In this document: piece by piece, positions 34,888 to 43,530 of the stretch
Layout of the letters: each line of letters begins with the position of its first letter
Numbering within the stretch: position 1 is the first letter of the stretch
Assembly (NCBI GenBank): GCA_937925635.1
Contig: CALALX010000014.1
Span: 1-64,000, forward strand
Direction: 5' to 3'
DNA from: an uncultured Caulobacter sp.
Lineage (GTDB): Bacteria > Pseudomonadota > Alphaproteobacteria > Caulobacterales > Caulobacteraceae
DNA length: 64,000 nucleotides
Notes under the pieces: generated by a model
Database searches by the model: none
What the model saw: only the letters and a program-made list of their open reading frames with translations
Told to the model about the DNA's origin: nothing
Position numbers and translations under genes: made by a program

Positions 34888-36398
34888 TGCACGCGGTCAC
34901 CCTCGGCGGACCGACCATCGGGCTCGACGACATCGGCGCCGTCCTGGCCGGACCCGTAAAGGCAGGCCTGTCGGCGGACGCTTCGGCGGCCGTGGCCGCG
35001 TCGCGGGCCACCATCGACGGCATCCTCAAAGCCGGGAAGACCGTCTACGGCGTCAACACCGGCTTCGGCCTGCTGGCCAGGCAGTCGATCGGGCCGGACC
35101 AGTTGGCCGAACTGCAGCGCAACCTGATCCTGTCGCACTGCTGCGGGGTCGGCGAACCGCTGCCGGACGACGTGGTCCGCCTGATCCTGCTGCTGAAGGC
35201 GGCGGGCCTGTCGCGCGGCCTGTCGGGCGTGCGGCCGCGGCTGATCGAGATGATGCTGCGTCTGCTGGAGACCGACATCCTGCCGGTGATCCCGTCGAAG
35301 GGCTCGGTCGGCGCCTCGGGCGATCTCGCGCCGCTCGCGCACCTGGCCTCGACCCTGCTCGGCGTCGGCGAGCTGCGCGTGAGCGGCAAGGCCGTGCCCG
35401 CGCTCGAAGGCTTGAAGGCGGCGGGGCTCGAGCCCATCGAACTCCAGGCCAAGGAGGGGTTGGCCCTCATCAACGGCACCCAGGCCTCGACCGCCCTGGC
35501 GCTGAAGGGCCTCGTCCTGAGCCGACGTATCTTCGAGGCCGCGTTGGTCGCTGGAGCGCTCAGCACCGACGCCATGTTGGGCAGCGACACGCCGTTCGAC
35601 CCGCGCATCCACGCCGCCCGCGGCCAGCCGGGCCAGATCGCCGTCGCCGCCGCACTGCGCGGGCTGCTGGACGGCAGCGCCATCCGGCACAGCCATGACG
35701 ACTGCGACCGGGTGCAGGATCCCTACAGCCTGCGCTGCCAGCCGCAGGTGATGGGCGCGGTGCTCGACCTGATCGACAACGCCCAGCGCACCCTGCTGAT
35801 CGAGGCCGCGGCCGTGACCGACAACCCGCTGGTCTTCGCCGAGACGGGCGAGGCGCTGTCGGGCGGCAACTTCCATGCCGAGCCCGTAGCCTTCGCGGCC
35901 GACACCCTGGCGCTGGCGCTGGCCGAGATCGGCGCGCTGAGCGAGCGGCGCACGGCGCTGATGGTCGACCCGGCCATGAGCAACCTGCCCGCCTTCCTGG
36001 TCGCCGAGCCGGGGGTCAACTCCGGCTTCATGATCGCCCAGGTCACCGCCGCCGCCCTGGCCAGCGAGAACAAGGGCCTCAGCCACCCGTCCAGCACCGA
36101 CAGCCTGCCGACCAGCGCCAATCAGGAGGACCATGTTTCGATGGCCACCTACGCGGCCCGGCGCCTGACACAGATGGCGGAGAACAGCGCCGCCATCGTC
36201 GCCATCGAACTGCTGGCCGCCGCCCAGGGGATCGAGTTCCGCCGGCCGCTGCGCTCCTCGCCCGGGCTGGAGACGGCCCATGCGCTGGTCCGCTCCGTCG
36301 CCGCGGCCTACGATCGCGACCGCTACTTCGCGCCCGACATCGCCGCCGTGACGGCGCTGGTGCTGGAGGGGTCGTTCGACGGGATCGTGTCGCTGTGA
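34887..36398 (+). CDS. hutH: Histidine ammonia-lyase
   Basis: A 503-residue lyase that removes ammonia from histidine to give urocanate, the first step of the pathway. The self-forming MIO cofactor comes from Ala143-Ser144-Gly145 in GSVGASGDLAPLAH, a position matching known HAL enzymes. Other family segments are YGVNTGFGLLA, LINGTQAS and NQEDHVSMA. The ATG at 34887 overlaps the hutU stop. A palindromic repeat starts six bases after the stop. Confidence 0.96.
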   Translation: MHAVTLGGPTIGLDDIGAVLAGPVKAGLSADASAAVAASRATIDGILKAGKTVYGVNTGFGLLARQSIGPDQLAELQRNLILSHCCGVGEPLPDDVVRLILLLKAAGLSRGLSGVRPRLIEMMLRLLETDILPVIPSKGSVGASGDLAPLAHLASTLLGVGELRVSGKAVPALEGLKAAGLEPIELQAKEGLALINGTQASTALALKGLVLSRRIFEAALVAGALSTDAMLGSDTPFDPRIHAARGQPGQIAVAAALRGLLDGSAIRHSHDDCDRVQDPYSLRCQPQVMGAVLDLIDNAQRTLLIEAAAVTDNPLVFAETGEALSGGNFHAEPVAFAADTLALALAEIGALSERRTALMVDPAMSNLPAFLVAEPGVNSGFMIAQVTAAALASENKGLSHPSSTDSLPTSANQEDHVSMATYAARRLTQMAENSAAIVAIELLAAAQGIEFRRPLRSSPGLETAHALVRSVAAAYDRDRYFAPDIAAVTALVLEGSFDGIVSL

Positions 36399-36403
36399 GG
36401 TCG

Positions 36404-36510
36404 TGCGTCCTTCGACACGGGCCTTCGGCCCTGCTCAGGATGACTGAGTTGGGAAGGCCCACTATTCAAGTCATCCTGAGCAGCCGCGAAGCGGCGTGTC
36501 GAAGGACGCA
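36404..36510. repeat. Composite palindromic repeat, copy 1, in front of hutG
   Basis: Two mirrored 42-bp units (36404-36445 and 36469-36510) face each other. The outer arms TGCGTCCTTCGACACG and their exact complement pair over 16 bp. The inner arms CTGCTCAGGATGACT pair over 15 bp. Small hairpins GGGCC-TTC-GGCCC and GCCGC-GAA-GCGGC lie inside each unit. The structure is REP-like. A second, more worn copy lies at 44738-44842. Confidence 0.9.
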
Positions 36511-36516
36511 ACGCCC

Positions 36517-37308
36517 ATGACCGACGTCATCGTCACCCGAGGCTCCAGCCCGCTGATCGTCAGTTTCCCGCATGTCGGCACGGACGTCCCCGACGGCGTC
36601 GCCGCGCGGATGACGCCGGAGGCCCTGCGCCTCGACGACACGGACTTCGAGCAGCCGGCCCTCTACGACTTCGTGGCCGAGCTGGAGGCCTCGACCGTGC
36701 AGGCGCGCTGGTCGCGGCTGGTCGTCGACGTCAACCGGCCGCCGGACAACAAGCCGCTCTATCCCGGCCAGTGGGGCGCGGGCTTGGTCCCGACCGAGAC
36801 CTTCCTCGGCGAGCCGGTCTACCTGGGCGCGCTCCCGGATGAGGCCGAGATCGCCGCCCGTCGCGACCGCTACTGGCGGCCCTACCACGACGCCCTTCGC
36901 TCGGCCCTGGACGCCGCGGTCGAGCGGCACGGCTTCGCGCTGCTGTGGGACGCCCACTCGATCAGCGCCGTCGTGCCCAAGCTTTTCGACGGCACGCTGC
37001 CGGACCTGAACATGGGAACCGCGGCGGGCGAGGCCTGCGGCGAGGACGCCCGCGCCGCGGCGTTCGGCGTCTGCCAGGCCAGCGGCTTTTCCGCCGTCCT
37101 CGACGGCCGGTTCAAGGGGGGCTTCATCACCCGCCACTATGGCGCGCCGGCCAGAGGCGTTCACGCCATCCAGATGGAACTGGCCAAGACCACCCACCTG
37201 GCCCCCGACAACCGCATCGACGAGGCGCTCGCGAGCCGCCTGCGGCCGGTTCTGGAGAGCGCCATGGAAGCGGCGCTCGATGCGCTGGGGGACGGGCTGG
37301 AGGCCTGA
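36517..37308 (+). CDS. hutG: N-formylglutamate deformylase
   Basis: A 263-residue zinc-dependent amidohydrolase that splits N-formylglutamate to glutamate and formate, the last step after HutF. Family marks include SFPHVGTDVP, RLVVDVNRPPDNKPLYPGQ, and LLWDAHSISAVVPKLFDGTLPDLNMGT. The ATG at 36517 fits; its only ribosome site, GAAGGA at 36501-36506, belongs to the right arm of the palindromic repeat. The reading frame is open upstream to a GTG at 36496 inside the repeat, which is a less likely start. Confidence 0.94.
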   Translation: MTDVIVTRGSSPLIVSFPHVGTDVPDGVAARMTPEALRLDDTDFEQPALYDFVAELEASTVQARWSRLVVDVNRPPDNKPLYPGQWGAGLVPTETFLGEPVYLGALPDEAEIAARRDRYWRPYHDALRSALDAAVERHGFALLWDAHSISAVVPKLFDGTLPDLNMGTAAGEACGEDARAAAFGVCQASGFSAVLDGRFKGGFITRHYGAPARGVHAIQMELAKTTHLAPDNRIDEALASRLRPVLESAMEAALDALGDGLEA

Positions 37309-37787
37309 GGCTGGGACGGGTTCCGGCGTCGTCGGCGCCTGTCCCTCAACACCGTCTGACGCTGTGAGGGACAGCTACGCTTCGCGAAGCAGTCCCGATG
37401 CGACGACTCGAAACGCGAGACTCCCGGGACATATACTGCCAGGACAAAGCGGGACATTCCGCCCCTTCCGGAGACAATCCCACCTGGCGTGGACGCCCTT
37501 CGCATCCACGCTGCCGCTCACGGTCTCATACTGACCGCATGAGGCCGCACCACCATGAACACCGACCGCCACGGGCCCACAGCCTGCAAGGATCGGCGTC
37601 GATCGCGCCGCCGCGGCCGGCCGCTCTCGCGAGGCGCGACGACGGGCGCCTGTCCCCCCGTCGACGGCAGAGCGACCGCGCCGATGAAGGCGGCGAAGAC
37701 CGCGTCGAGACTCCGGAGACGCTTCGACGTCCGCGTCGGCATCGCCCGACGCTTCAGCGATCGCTTAAGCGCCGGGCCCGACCGGGA
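37309..37787. other. 479-bp gap rich in inverted repeats, no supported gene
   Basis: I find no convincing coding frame here: the open frames are arginine-rich, without ribosome sites. Inverted repeats stand out: CTGTCCCTCA/TGAGGGACAG (37339-37348 and 37365-37374), GCTTCGCGAAGC near 37378, GCGTGGA/TCCACGC (37487-37493 and 37505-37511), and an ATGAGGCC/GGTCTCAT pair near 37522-37546. It may hold the hut terminator, the decayed edge of a mobile element or an unrecognised RNA. Confidence 0.5.
37339..37374 (+). terminator. Hairpin after hutG, possible operon terminator
   Basis: A perfect 10-bp stem (CTGTCCCTCA with TGAGGGACAG) with a 16-base loop begins 30 bp after the hutG stop. No T-run follows, so it is either a weak or protein-assisted terminator, or simply an RNA-stabilising structure at the operon end. 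Confidence 0.4.
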
Positions 37788-39197
37788 TCAGAGCTTGGCC
37801 AGGTTGCTGTTGCGCTGGGCCCAGACCAGGTAGATCGCCAGGCCGATGGCGTTCCAGATCACGAAGACGATCATCGTGAAAGTGTTCAGGCCCGCGAACA
37901 GGTAGGCGCAGCCGATGATCGCGAACGGGCCGACCAGCCACCACAGCGGCGTCTTGAACCGGCGCGGCCGAGCGGGCTGCTGAACCCGCAGAATCATCAT
38001 CGACAGCGCCGTGGCGATGAAGGCGGCCAGGGTCCCGGCGTTGGCCACCGAGACGATGGTGTGCAGCGGCAGCACGCCCGCCAGCACGGCGGCGATGGCG
38101 CCGGTGAACAGGGTGACCACGACCGGCGTGCCGGTCCTGGCATTCACCCGCGACAGCACCTTGGGCAGCAGGCCGTCGCGGGCCATGGCGAAGAAGACCC
38201 GCGTCTGGCCGTACATGAAGACCATGATCACGGTCGGCATGGCGATGATGGCGGCCAGGCCGATCAGGTCGGCGGCGCGCGGGTGGCCCAGCGAGCGGAT
38301 GATGTGGGCCAGCGGCTCCTTGCTGGTCGCGAACTCGGCCGGCGGCATGGCGCCGATCGCGGCGGCGGCGACGCCCATGTAGATCAGGGTGCAGAGCGCC
38401 ATCGAGCCGACGATGCCGATGGTCAGGTCGCGGGCCGGGTTCTTGGTCTCCTCCGAGGCGGTCGAGATGGCGTCGAAGCCGTAGAAGGCGAAGAAGATGA
38501 TCGAGGCGGCGCCCATCACCCCCATCTTCACGCCGTCGACTTCGTTGGCCCAGAAGCCGTGCGGCATGAAGGGCTGGAAGTGGGCGCCGTTGAAGGCGGG
38601 AACGGCCAGGGCGATGAAGCCCGCCAGGGCGATCAGCTTGACGATCACCAGCACGAAGTTGACCCGCGCGCTCTCCCGCGTGCCCAGCGCCAGAAGGCCC
38701 GCGACGGCCATGGCGATGAACACGGCGGGCAGGTTGACGGTCCCGCCGTCCTTGATGCTGGTCAGGAATTCCTTCGGCGCATCGGGCCACCACTGCAGGA
38801 TCAGGCCGGACGCGTAGCCGGCCCAGCCGACCGACACCGCCGCGCAGACCACCGTGTATTCGAGGATCAGGCTCCAGCCGACCACCCAGCCGGTCGCCTC
38901 GCCCATCACCGCGTAGCTGTAGGTGTAGGCGCTGCCGGCGCGGGGCATCAGCGTCGCCATCTCGGCGTAGCAGAGGGCGGCGGCGGCGCAGACCGCCCCG
39001 GCGATCAGGAAGGACAGCATGGCGCCCGGACCGGCCAGGCCCGCCGCCTCGCCGGTCAGGGTGTAGATGCCGGTGCCGACAATGGCGCCGACGCCCAGCG
39101 CCACCAGGTGCGGCCAACCGAGGGTGGCCTTCAGGCCCGAACCCTCGACATGACCAACGTGGCCGTCAATGGGCGTGCGGCGCGTCAGGAAGCTCAT
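37788..39197 (-). CDS. APC-family amino-acid permease (CAT-like)
   Basis: A 469-residue permease with about 12 transmembrane segments. The first helix holds VALGVGAIVGTGIYTLTG, the glycine-rich substrate-binding helix of the APC superfamily, and FFAFYGFDAISTASEETKNPARDL is the consensus signature of the cationic amino-acid transporter group. The start at 39197 follows GGGAGGGACC. It sits after the hut operon on the opposite strand; histidine or another amino acid may be its substrate, but that is only suggested by position. Confidence 0.88.
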   Translation of the reverse strand: MSFLTRRTPIDGHVGHVEGSGLKATLGWPHLVALGVGAIVGTGIYTLTGEAAGLAGPGAMLSFLIAGAVCAAAALCYAEMATLMPRAGSAYTYSYAVMGEATGWVVGWSLILEYTVVCAAVSVGWAGYASGLILQWWPDAPKEFLTSIKDGGTVNLPAVFIAMAVAGLLALGTRESARVNFVLVIVKLIALAGFIALAVPAFNGAHFQPFMPHGFWANEVDGVKMGVMGAASIIFFAFYGFDAISTASEETKNPARDLTIGIVGSMALCTLIYMGVAAAAIGAMPPAEFATSKEPLAHIIRSLGHPRAADLIGLAAIIAMPTVIMVFMYGQTRVFFAMARDGLLPKVLSRVNARTGTPVVVTLFTGAIAAVLAGVLPLHTIVSVANAGTLAAFIATALSMMILRVQQPARPRRFKTPLWWLVGPFAIIGCAYLFAGLNTFTMIVFVIWNAIGLAIYLVWAQRNSNLAKL

Positions 39198-39325
39198 GGG
39201 TCCCTCCCCCTGGGTCACTCTTCGGGCCGGACCATGAACCGCTCCGGACGGTTTCGCCAAGCCCCCCGCTTGCGGTCGCCGCGTGGCTGGGTCAGCGTGC
39301 CGGCCAATCCGTGGGGAGAGTATCG

Positions 39326-41140
39326 ATGATGAACCGCACCACCGCCGCCCTGATGCTCGCCGCCGGCGTCCTGGCCCTGGGCTCCGCCTCGATGGCGCGC
39401 GAGGCCGCGCCGCCGCCGGCCGCCCTGACCCCGCCGCCGGGCGCCAACAGGGACCAGGCGATGCTCGCGACCTTGATGGCCGACTACGAGGCCTGGCGCA
39501 TGGCCGAGGACCCGCTGTCGGCCGGGGCAAACGGCGACGCCGCCGCCCTGTCGAAGCTGCCTGACGTCACCCTCGCGGCCGACGCCCGGCGCAAGGTCGC
39601 GCTGGACGGCTTCGCCAAGCGGATCACCGCGATCGATCCCGCCGGCCTCAACGAGGATGGCAAGCTCAATCACGCCTTCCTCAAGCGGGTGGTCGGTGAC
39701 CAGCTGCAGGCCATCCGCTTCGACACCGGGAGACTGGCCTTCTCAAGCGACGACTCCTGGGACGGCTACATCGCCTACATGGCCCAGGTCGCGCCGATGA
39801 CGTCGAGGGCGGACGCCGAGGCCTGGCTGGCGCGGCTCGCCCAGCTGCCGACCTTCTACGCCAACAATACCGACAACGCTCGGCGGGGGGTGAGGAGCGG
39901 CTTCACGCAGCCGAGGCCGATCGCCGACATCGTGCTGAACCAGGCCCGCAAGGCCGCCGCTTCGCCGGTCGAGGCCGACCCGTCGATCGCCGCCCTGGAC
40001 CGCCTGCCCAATAGCGTGTCGGCGGCGGACAAGGCGGCGCTGAAGGCGCGCGCGACGACGCTGGTGAAGGACGGCCTGCGCCCGGCCCAGAAGCGGTTCG
40101 TGACCTTCCTGGAGACCGAGTACCTGCCCGCCGCGCGGCCGGGCCTGGGCGCGTCGACCGTGCCGGACGGCAAGGCCTATTACGCCTGGCTCGCGCGCCG
40201 CTACACGACCACCGACCTGACCCCGGACGAGATCCACGAGATCGGGCTGAAGGAGGTCGCCCGCATCCGCGCCGAGATGGACGGCATTCGCGCCCAGACC
40301 GGCTTCACCGGCTCGCACGCCGAGTTCCTCGCCTACCTGCGCAGCGACCCCAGGTTCTACGCCCAGACGCCGGAGGACCTGCTCGAGAAGGCCAGCGAGA
40401 TCTCCAAGCGGATCGACGACCAGTTGCCGCGCTACTTCGGCACGCTGCCCCGGCTGAGCTATGGCGTGCGGCCGGTGCCGGCCGAGATCGCCGAGAACTA
40501 CACCACCGGCCGCTATTTCCCGGGCAGTCCGCGGCTGGGCGTGGCCGGCGGCTACATGGTCAACACCACCCACCTGGACCAGCGCGGCCTCTACGAGCTG
40601 CCGGCCCTGACACTGCACGAGGCGGTGCCAGGCCACCACCTGCAGATCGCGCTGTCGCAGGAGCTGGAGGACGTCCCGGCCTTCCGCCGCGACGCCGACA
40701 TGACCGCCTTCACCGAGGGCTGGGGCCTCTACTCGGAAAAGCTCGGCATCGAGATGGGCATTTACCGCAACCCCTATGAGCGGTTCGGCCGCCTCAGCTA
40801 CGAGATGTGGCGCGCCTGCCGGCTGGTGGCCGACACCGGCATCCACTGGAAGGGCTGGAGCCGTGAGCAAGCGGAGAAGTGCTTCACCGAGAACAGCGCC
40901 CTGTCGCCGCTGAACATCCGCGTCGAGCTGGACCGCTACATCTCCTGGCCCGGCCAGGCGCTGGCCTACAAGATCGGCGAGATGAAGATCGTCGAGGTCC
41001 GCGCCCGGGCCGAGGCGGCGCTGGGCGAGAAGTTCGACATCCGCCGATTCCACGACGCGGTGCTGCTGGCCGGCCCGCTGCCGATGGACCTGCTGGAAGC
41101 CCGCATCGACCGCTGGATCGCGGCGGAGAAGGGACGCTGA
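39326..41140 (+). CDS. DUF885 family exported metallohydrolase-like protein
   Basis: A 604-residue protein with a signal peptide (MMNRTTAALMLAAGVLALGS, cut after SMA). It shows the DUF885 pattern with HEAVPGHHLQIALSQEL, a zinc-binding-type motif, and the downstream EGWGLYSEKL. Related proteins are annotated as putative peptidases. The tandem ATGATG start follows GGGGAGAG. It is divergent from the permease, so the gap of 128 bp would hold both promoters. Confidence 0.88.
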   Translation: MMNRTTAALMLAAGVLALGSASMAREAAPPPAALTPPPGANRDQAMLATLMADYEAWRMAEDPLSAGANGDAAALSKLPDVTLAADARRKVALDGFAKRITAIDPAGLNEDGKLNHAFLKRVVGDQLQAIRFDTGRLAFSSDDSWDGYIAYMAQVAPMTSRADAEAWLARLAQLPTFYANNTDNARRGVRSGFTQPRPIADIVLNQARKAAASPVEADPSIAALDRLPNSVSAADKAALKARATTLVKDGLRPAQKRFVTFLETEYLPAARPGLGASTVPDGKAYYAWLARRYTTTDLTPDEIHEIGLKEVARIRAEMDGIRAQTGFTGSHAEFLAYLRSDPRFYAQTPEDLLEKASEISKRIDDQLPRYFGTLPRLSYGVRPVPAEIAENYTTGRYFPGSPRLGVAGGYMVNTTHLDQRGLYELPALTLHEAVPGHHLQIALSQELEDVPAFRRDADMTAFTEGWGLYSEKLGIEMGIYRNPYERFGRLSYEMWRACRLVADTGIHWKGWSREQAEKCFTENSALSPLNIRVELDRYISWPGQALAYKIGEMKIVEVRARAEAALGEKFDIRRFHDAVLLAGPLPMDLLEARIDRWIAAEKGR

Positions 41141-41144
41141 GCTG

Positions 41145-41651
41145 CTAGTCCTTCAGAAACTCGCAGCCGGCGTCCCAGATGATCTCGCCGGCCCGACTTC
41201 GCCGACGACCGCAGGATGGCGACTCGAACCGCGACTGTTCGTTGAAAACAGCCAGGGGCATGCGGGAGTTGATATCGGCCTTGTCCGGCAGGTAGGCCAT
41301 GCTGCCCAGCGCGCGGGTCATCCCTGCCGACGAGCGAGCCTCGATTTCCAGGACCAACTCCTGTTCCCTTCCCCGGTCGAACACGAACAGACATCGGCCG
41401 GTCGCGTCACATTTCCGGAAGTAGGCGACGCAGCGCCCCTCGAAGCAGGCTTTCGACAGCCGGGTCGGGTTCAGGGCATTGATGTTGTCCGTCCCCCAGG
41501 TCACCGTCGCGGACCAGCCCTTCCCCGACAGCTCGCTGCTGGAGACCGGCCAGCTGGCGTCCATGGACGCTTTGATCTCAAGCCCATTGGGATCGCCCAG
41601 ACAAAGCCGACCCGCCAGCACGACACCGCACAGGAAAAGCGGCGCCGGCAC
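41145..41651 (-). CDS. Exported protein of unknown function
   Basis: A 168-residue product starting at GTG, three bases after the stop of the DUF6356 gene. The first about 18 residues are hydrophobic (PLFLCGVVLAGRLCLG) and may be a signal peptide, though a basic N-terminus is lacking. Six or more cysteines in the mature part (CFEGRC, CDATGRC, SPSCG, AGCEF) suggest disulfides in the periplasm. I do not recognise the family. It is convergent with the DUF885 gene, only four bases apart. Confidence 0.65.
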   Translation of the reverse strand: MPAPLFLCGVVLAGRLCLGDPNGLEIKASMDASWPVSSSELSGKGWSATVTWGTDNINALNPTRLSKACFEGRCVAYFRKCDATGRCLFVFDRGREQELVLEIEARSSAGMTRALGSMAYLPDKADINSRMPLAVFNEQSRFESPSCGRRRSRAGEIIWDAGCEFLKD

Positions 41652-41654
41652 GGC

Positions 41655-41894
41655 CTAGACCCCCGAGCCTTCCCAATCGCCGGCGCCGTGCTGGGCGGGG
41701 CCGCGGCCGTTGATCTGGTGGTAGAGCGCCTTCACCGCGCGGCTGCCGGTGGTCTCGAACATCCACGGGAAGACGCCGTGCAGAACGGCCGCGACGCCGC
41801 CCGCGATCATGGTCACGCCAAACTTCGTCGCCACGCCGAAATGCTCGCCATAGCTTTCGCCGACGGCGTTCGGATGGTGGGTGAAGGGGTTCAT
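41655..41894 (-). CDS. DUF6356 family small membrane protein
   Basis: A 79-residue protein matching the alphaproteobacterial DUF6356 pattern: HPNAVGESYGEHFGVATKFG, then a hydrophobic stretch (TMIAGGVAAVLHGVFPWMF) and VKALYHQINGRGP. Family members are annotated as capsule-biosynthesis-related in places, without firm evidence. It probably heads a two-gene unit with the following exported protein. Confidence 0.8.
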   Translation of the reverse strand: MNPFTHHPNAVGESYGEHFGVATKFGVTMIAGGVAAVLHGVFPWMFETTGSRAVKALYHQINGRGPAQHGAGDWEGSGV

Positions 41895-41969
41895 GGCGGG
41901 CAGGCTCCGGCGTCCACGGGATGGATCAGTGATGCCGTGCTGCGCGGGGGCGGGTCAACCGCCGGCCGC

Positions 41970-42602
41970 CTACTCCGCCCAGATATCGGTGACGCCGCCC
42001 TTGCGGTTCAGCATGTGGGTGGCGCGCTTGATGACGGCCAGCAGCCGCTCGACGCGCTGGTCCCTGTCGTAGGTGATGTCCGCCCGAGCCATGCCCTCCA
42101 GCATGAACCGCGCGAGGTCGCGGCTGGCCTGGAAGCGCGGGCCGGCGCCGGCGTGCAGCATCTTCAGGAAGTGGTCGCCGATCTGGGCCCTGTCGAACTC
42201 CGCCTGGGCCGGGGCCAGCAGCTCGCGGATCATGGGATCGGTCCGCGCCGCCGCCTCGAGCTCGGCGAAGGCCATGAAGGGCTCGGTGTGGAGCAGCTCC
42301 CAGTAGCTCTCGATGGCGTGCTCGGTGACATCGCCGCCGGCGGGCAGGCTCTCGGTCGCCTGTTTGAACAGGAAGGAGCGCTGGCGCTGGATGTGTTCGA
42401 TGGCGGCCTCAAGGAGACCTTCGCGGGTCGGGAAGTGATAGAGCATCGCGCCGCGGGTGATGCCCGCCGCCTCGGCCACCGCAGCGTTGGTCGTGGCCGC
42501 ATAGCCGCTGCGGGCGATCACCCTGACCGCCTCGTCGAGGATGCGGGCGCGGGTGCGTCGCGACTTCGGCGTATCACGCAGGACTGCAGTCATCTCGGCC
42601 AT
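41970..42602 (-). CDS. TetR family transcriptional regulator
   Basis: A 210-residue regulator with a TetR helix-turn-helix at about residues 15-60 (ILDEAVRVIARSGYAATTNAAVAEAAGITRGAMLYHFPTREG is the region) and an all-helical ligand domain after it. It is divergent from the plcP-like gene. A palindrome at 42622-42641, close to its own start, is the probable autoregulatory operator and could also affect the divergent promoter. The ligand is unknown. Confidence 0.9.
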   Translation of the reverse strand: MAEMTAVLRDTPKSRRTRARILDEAVRVIARSGYAATTNAAVAEAAGITRGAMLYHFPTREGLLEAAIEHIQRQRSFLFKQATESLPAGGDVTEHAIESYWELLHTEPFMAFAELEAAARTDPMIRELLAPAQAEFDRAQIGDHFLKMLHAGAGPRFQASRDLARFMLEGMARADITYDRDQRVERLLAVIKRATHMLNRKGGVTDIWAE

Positions 42603-42621
42603 GTCGGCGTTGATCTAGGCA

Positions 42622-42641
42622 TTGCGATGTTGCGTCGCAAC
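42622..42641. promoter_or_regulatory. Candidate TetR operator
   Basis: TTGCGA-N7-TCGCAA, overlapping a second perfect palindrome GTTGCG-T-CGCAAC (42629-42641), sits 20-39 bp before the TetR start, in the divergent gap. This is a usual position for autorepression. Confidence 0.55.
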
Positions 42642-42665
42642 AGAGCCGGTCCCCAGTTCACGAGA

Positions 42666-42683
42666 CTGACACGCAATCATCAT
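42666..42683 (+). promoter_or_regulatory. Candidate Pho box for the plcP-agt pair
   Basis: CTGACAC-GCAA-TCATCAT has two 7-bp half-sites spaced by 11 bp, as in the PhoB consensus CTGTCAT-N4-CTGTCAT. The first half is close, the second only fair. It ends 37 bp before the metallophosphoesterase start. The phosphate-related neighbourhood raises its credibility. Confidence 0.45.
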
Positions 42684-42720
42684 AGCTCGGACCGGTTCGG
42701 CGCCTGCCGGGGGAGCGACG

Positions 42721-43530
42721 ATGACGGCCGAAGCCCAAGTTTTGAGCTGCCGTACGGTGTTCATCAGCGACGTGCATCTGGGCACCCGAGGGTGCCAGGC
42801 CGAGATGCTGCTCGATTTCATCCGCAATCTCGACTGCGAGCAGATGTACCTGGTCGGCGACATCATCGACGGCTGGAAGCTGAAGAGCGGCTGGCATTGG
42901 CCCCAGGCGCACAACGACGTGGTCCAGAAGGTCCTGCGGATGGCCCGTAAGGGGGTGAAGGTCACCTATGTCCCCGGCAACCACGACGAAGTGGCGCGGG
43001 ACTTCTGCGGCGTGCATTTCGGCGGCGTGGTCGTCGCGCGGGACGCCATCCATGAGACGATCGACGGCCGCCGGTTCCTGGTGGTGCACGGTGACGAGTT
43101 CGACGGCATCGTCCAGCACGCGCGCTGGCTCGCCTTCCTCGGCGATTGGTCCTATAGAACGCTCCTGATGCTGAACACTCTGGTGGCCCGCCTGCGCCAC
43201 CGGCTGGGTTTGGGGTACTGGAGCTTTTCGGCCTATCTGAAGGTCAAGGTGAAGAACGCCCTGCAGTTCATCGAGAACTTCGAACAGGCCGTGACCGACG
43301 AAGCGCGTCGCCGCGGCGTGGACGGGGTGATCTGCGGCCACATCCACAAGGCCGAAATGCGGGACATGGACGGGATCCTCTACGTGAACGACGGCGATTG
43401 GGTCGAAAGCTGCACCGCTCTGGTCGAGCACCATGACGGCCGCCTCGAAATCATAGACTGGGCCCGGGTTCGCGCCGGGCGACGCGGCGGGCAGGCGCTT
43501 CCCGCCGACCTGGAGCCCGTCGCCGCCTGA
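42721..43530 (+). CDS. plcP: PlcP-type metallophosphoesterase (often annotated UDP-2,3-diacylglucosamine hydrolase-like)
   Basis: A 269-residue calcineurin-like phosphoesterase. All metal motifs are present: SDVHLGT, GDIIDGWK, GNHDE, VHGDEFD and GHIHKAE. The family includes LpxH-like pyrophosphatases and PlcP, a phospholipase C that strips phospholipids during phosphate starvation in rhizobia and marine bacteria. The one-base overlap (TGATG) with a glycosyltransferase, a Pho-box-like site, and phosphate transport genes beyond it favour PlcP over lipid A synthesis. The alternative LpxH2-like role cannot be excluded from sequence. Confidence 0.75.
   Translation: MTAEAQVLSCRTVFISDVHLGTRGCQAEMLLDFIRNLDCEQMYLVGDIIDGWKLKSGWHWPQAHNDVVQKVLRMARKGVKVTYVPGNHDEVARDFCGVHFGGVVVARDAIHETIDGRRFLVVHGDEFDGIVQHARWLAFLGDWSYRTLLMLNTLVARLRHRLGLGYWSFSAYLKVKVKNALQFIENFEQAVTDEARRRGVDGVICGHIHKAEMRDMDGILYVNDGDWVESCTALVEHHDGRLEIIDWARVRAGRRGGQALPADLEPVAA

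Noticed and set aside
36496..36516. GTG start for hutG inside the repeat
   Set aside because: It would add seven residues encoded by the repeat arm and lacks an upstream ribosome site; the ATG at 36517 fits the family's N-terminus.
37309..37500. Insertion sequence remnant
   Set aside because: Inverted repeats are present, but no transposase fragment or target duplication can be seen.
37398..39329. Long plus-strand frame opposite the amino-acid permease
   Set aside because: The composition is rich in Arg, Gly, His and Gln without membrane or domain features; the minus-strand permease explains the region.
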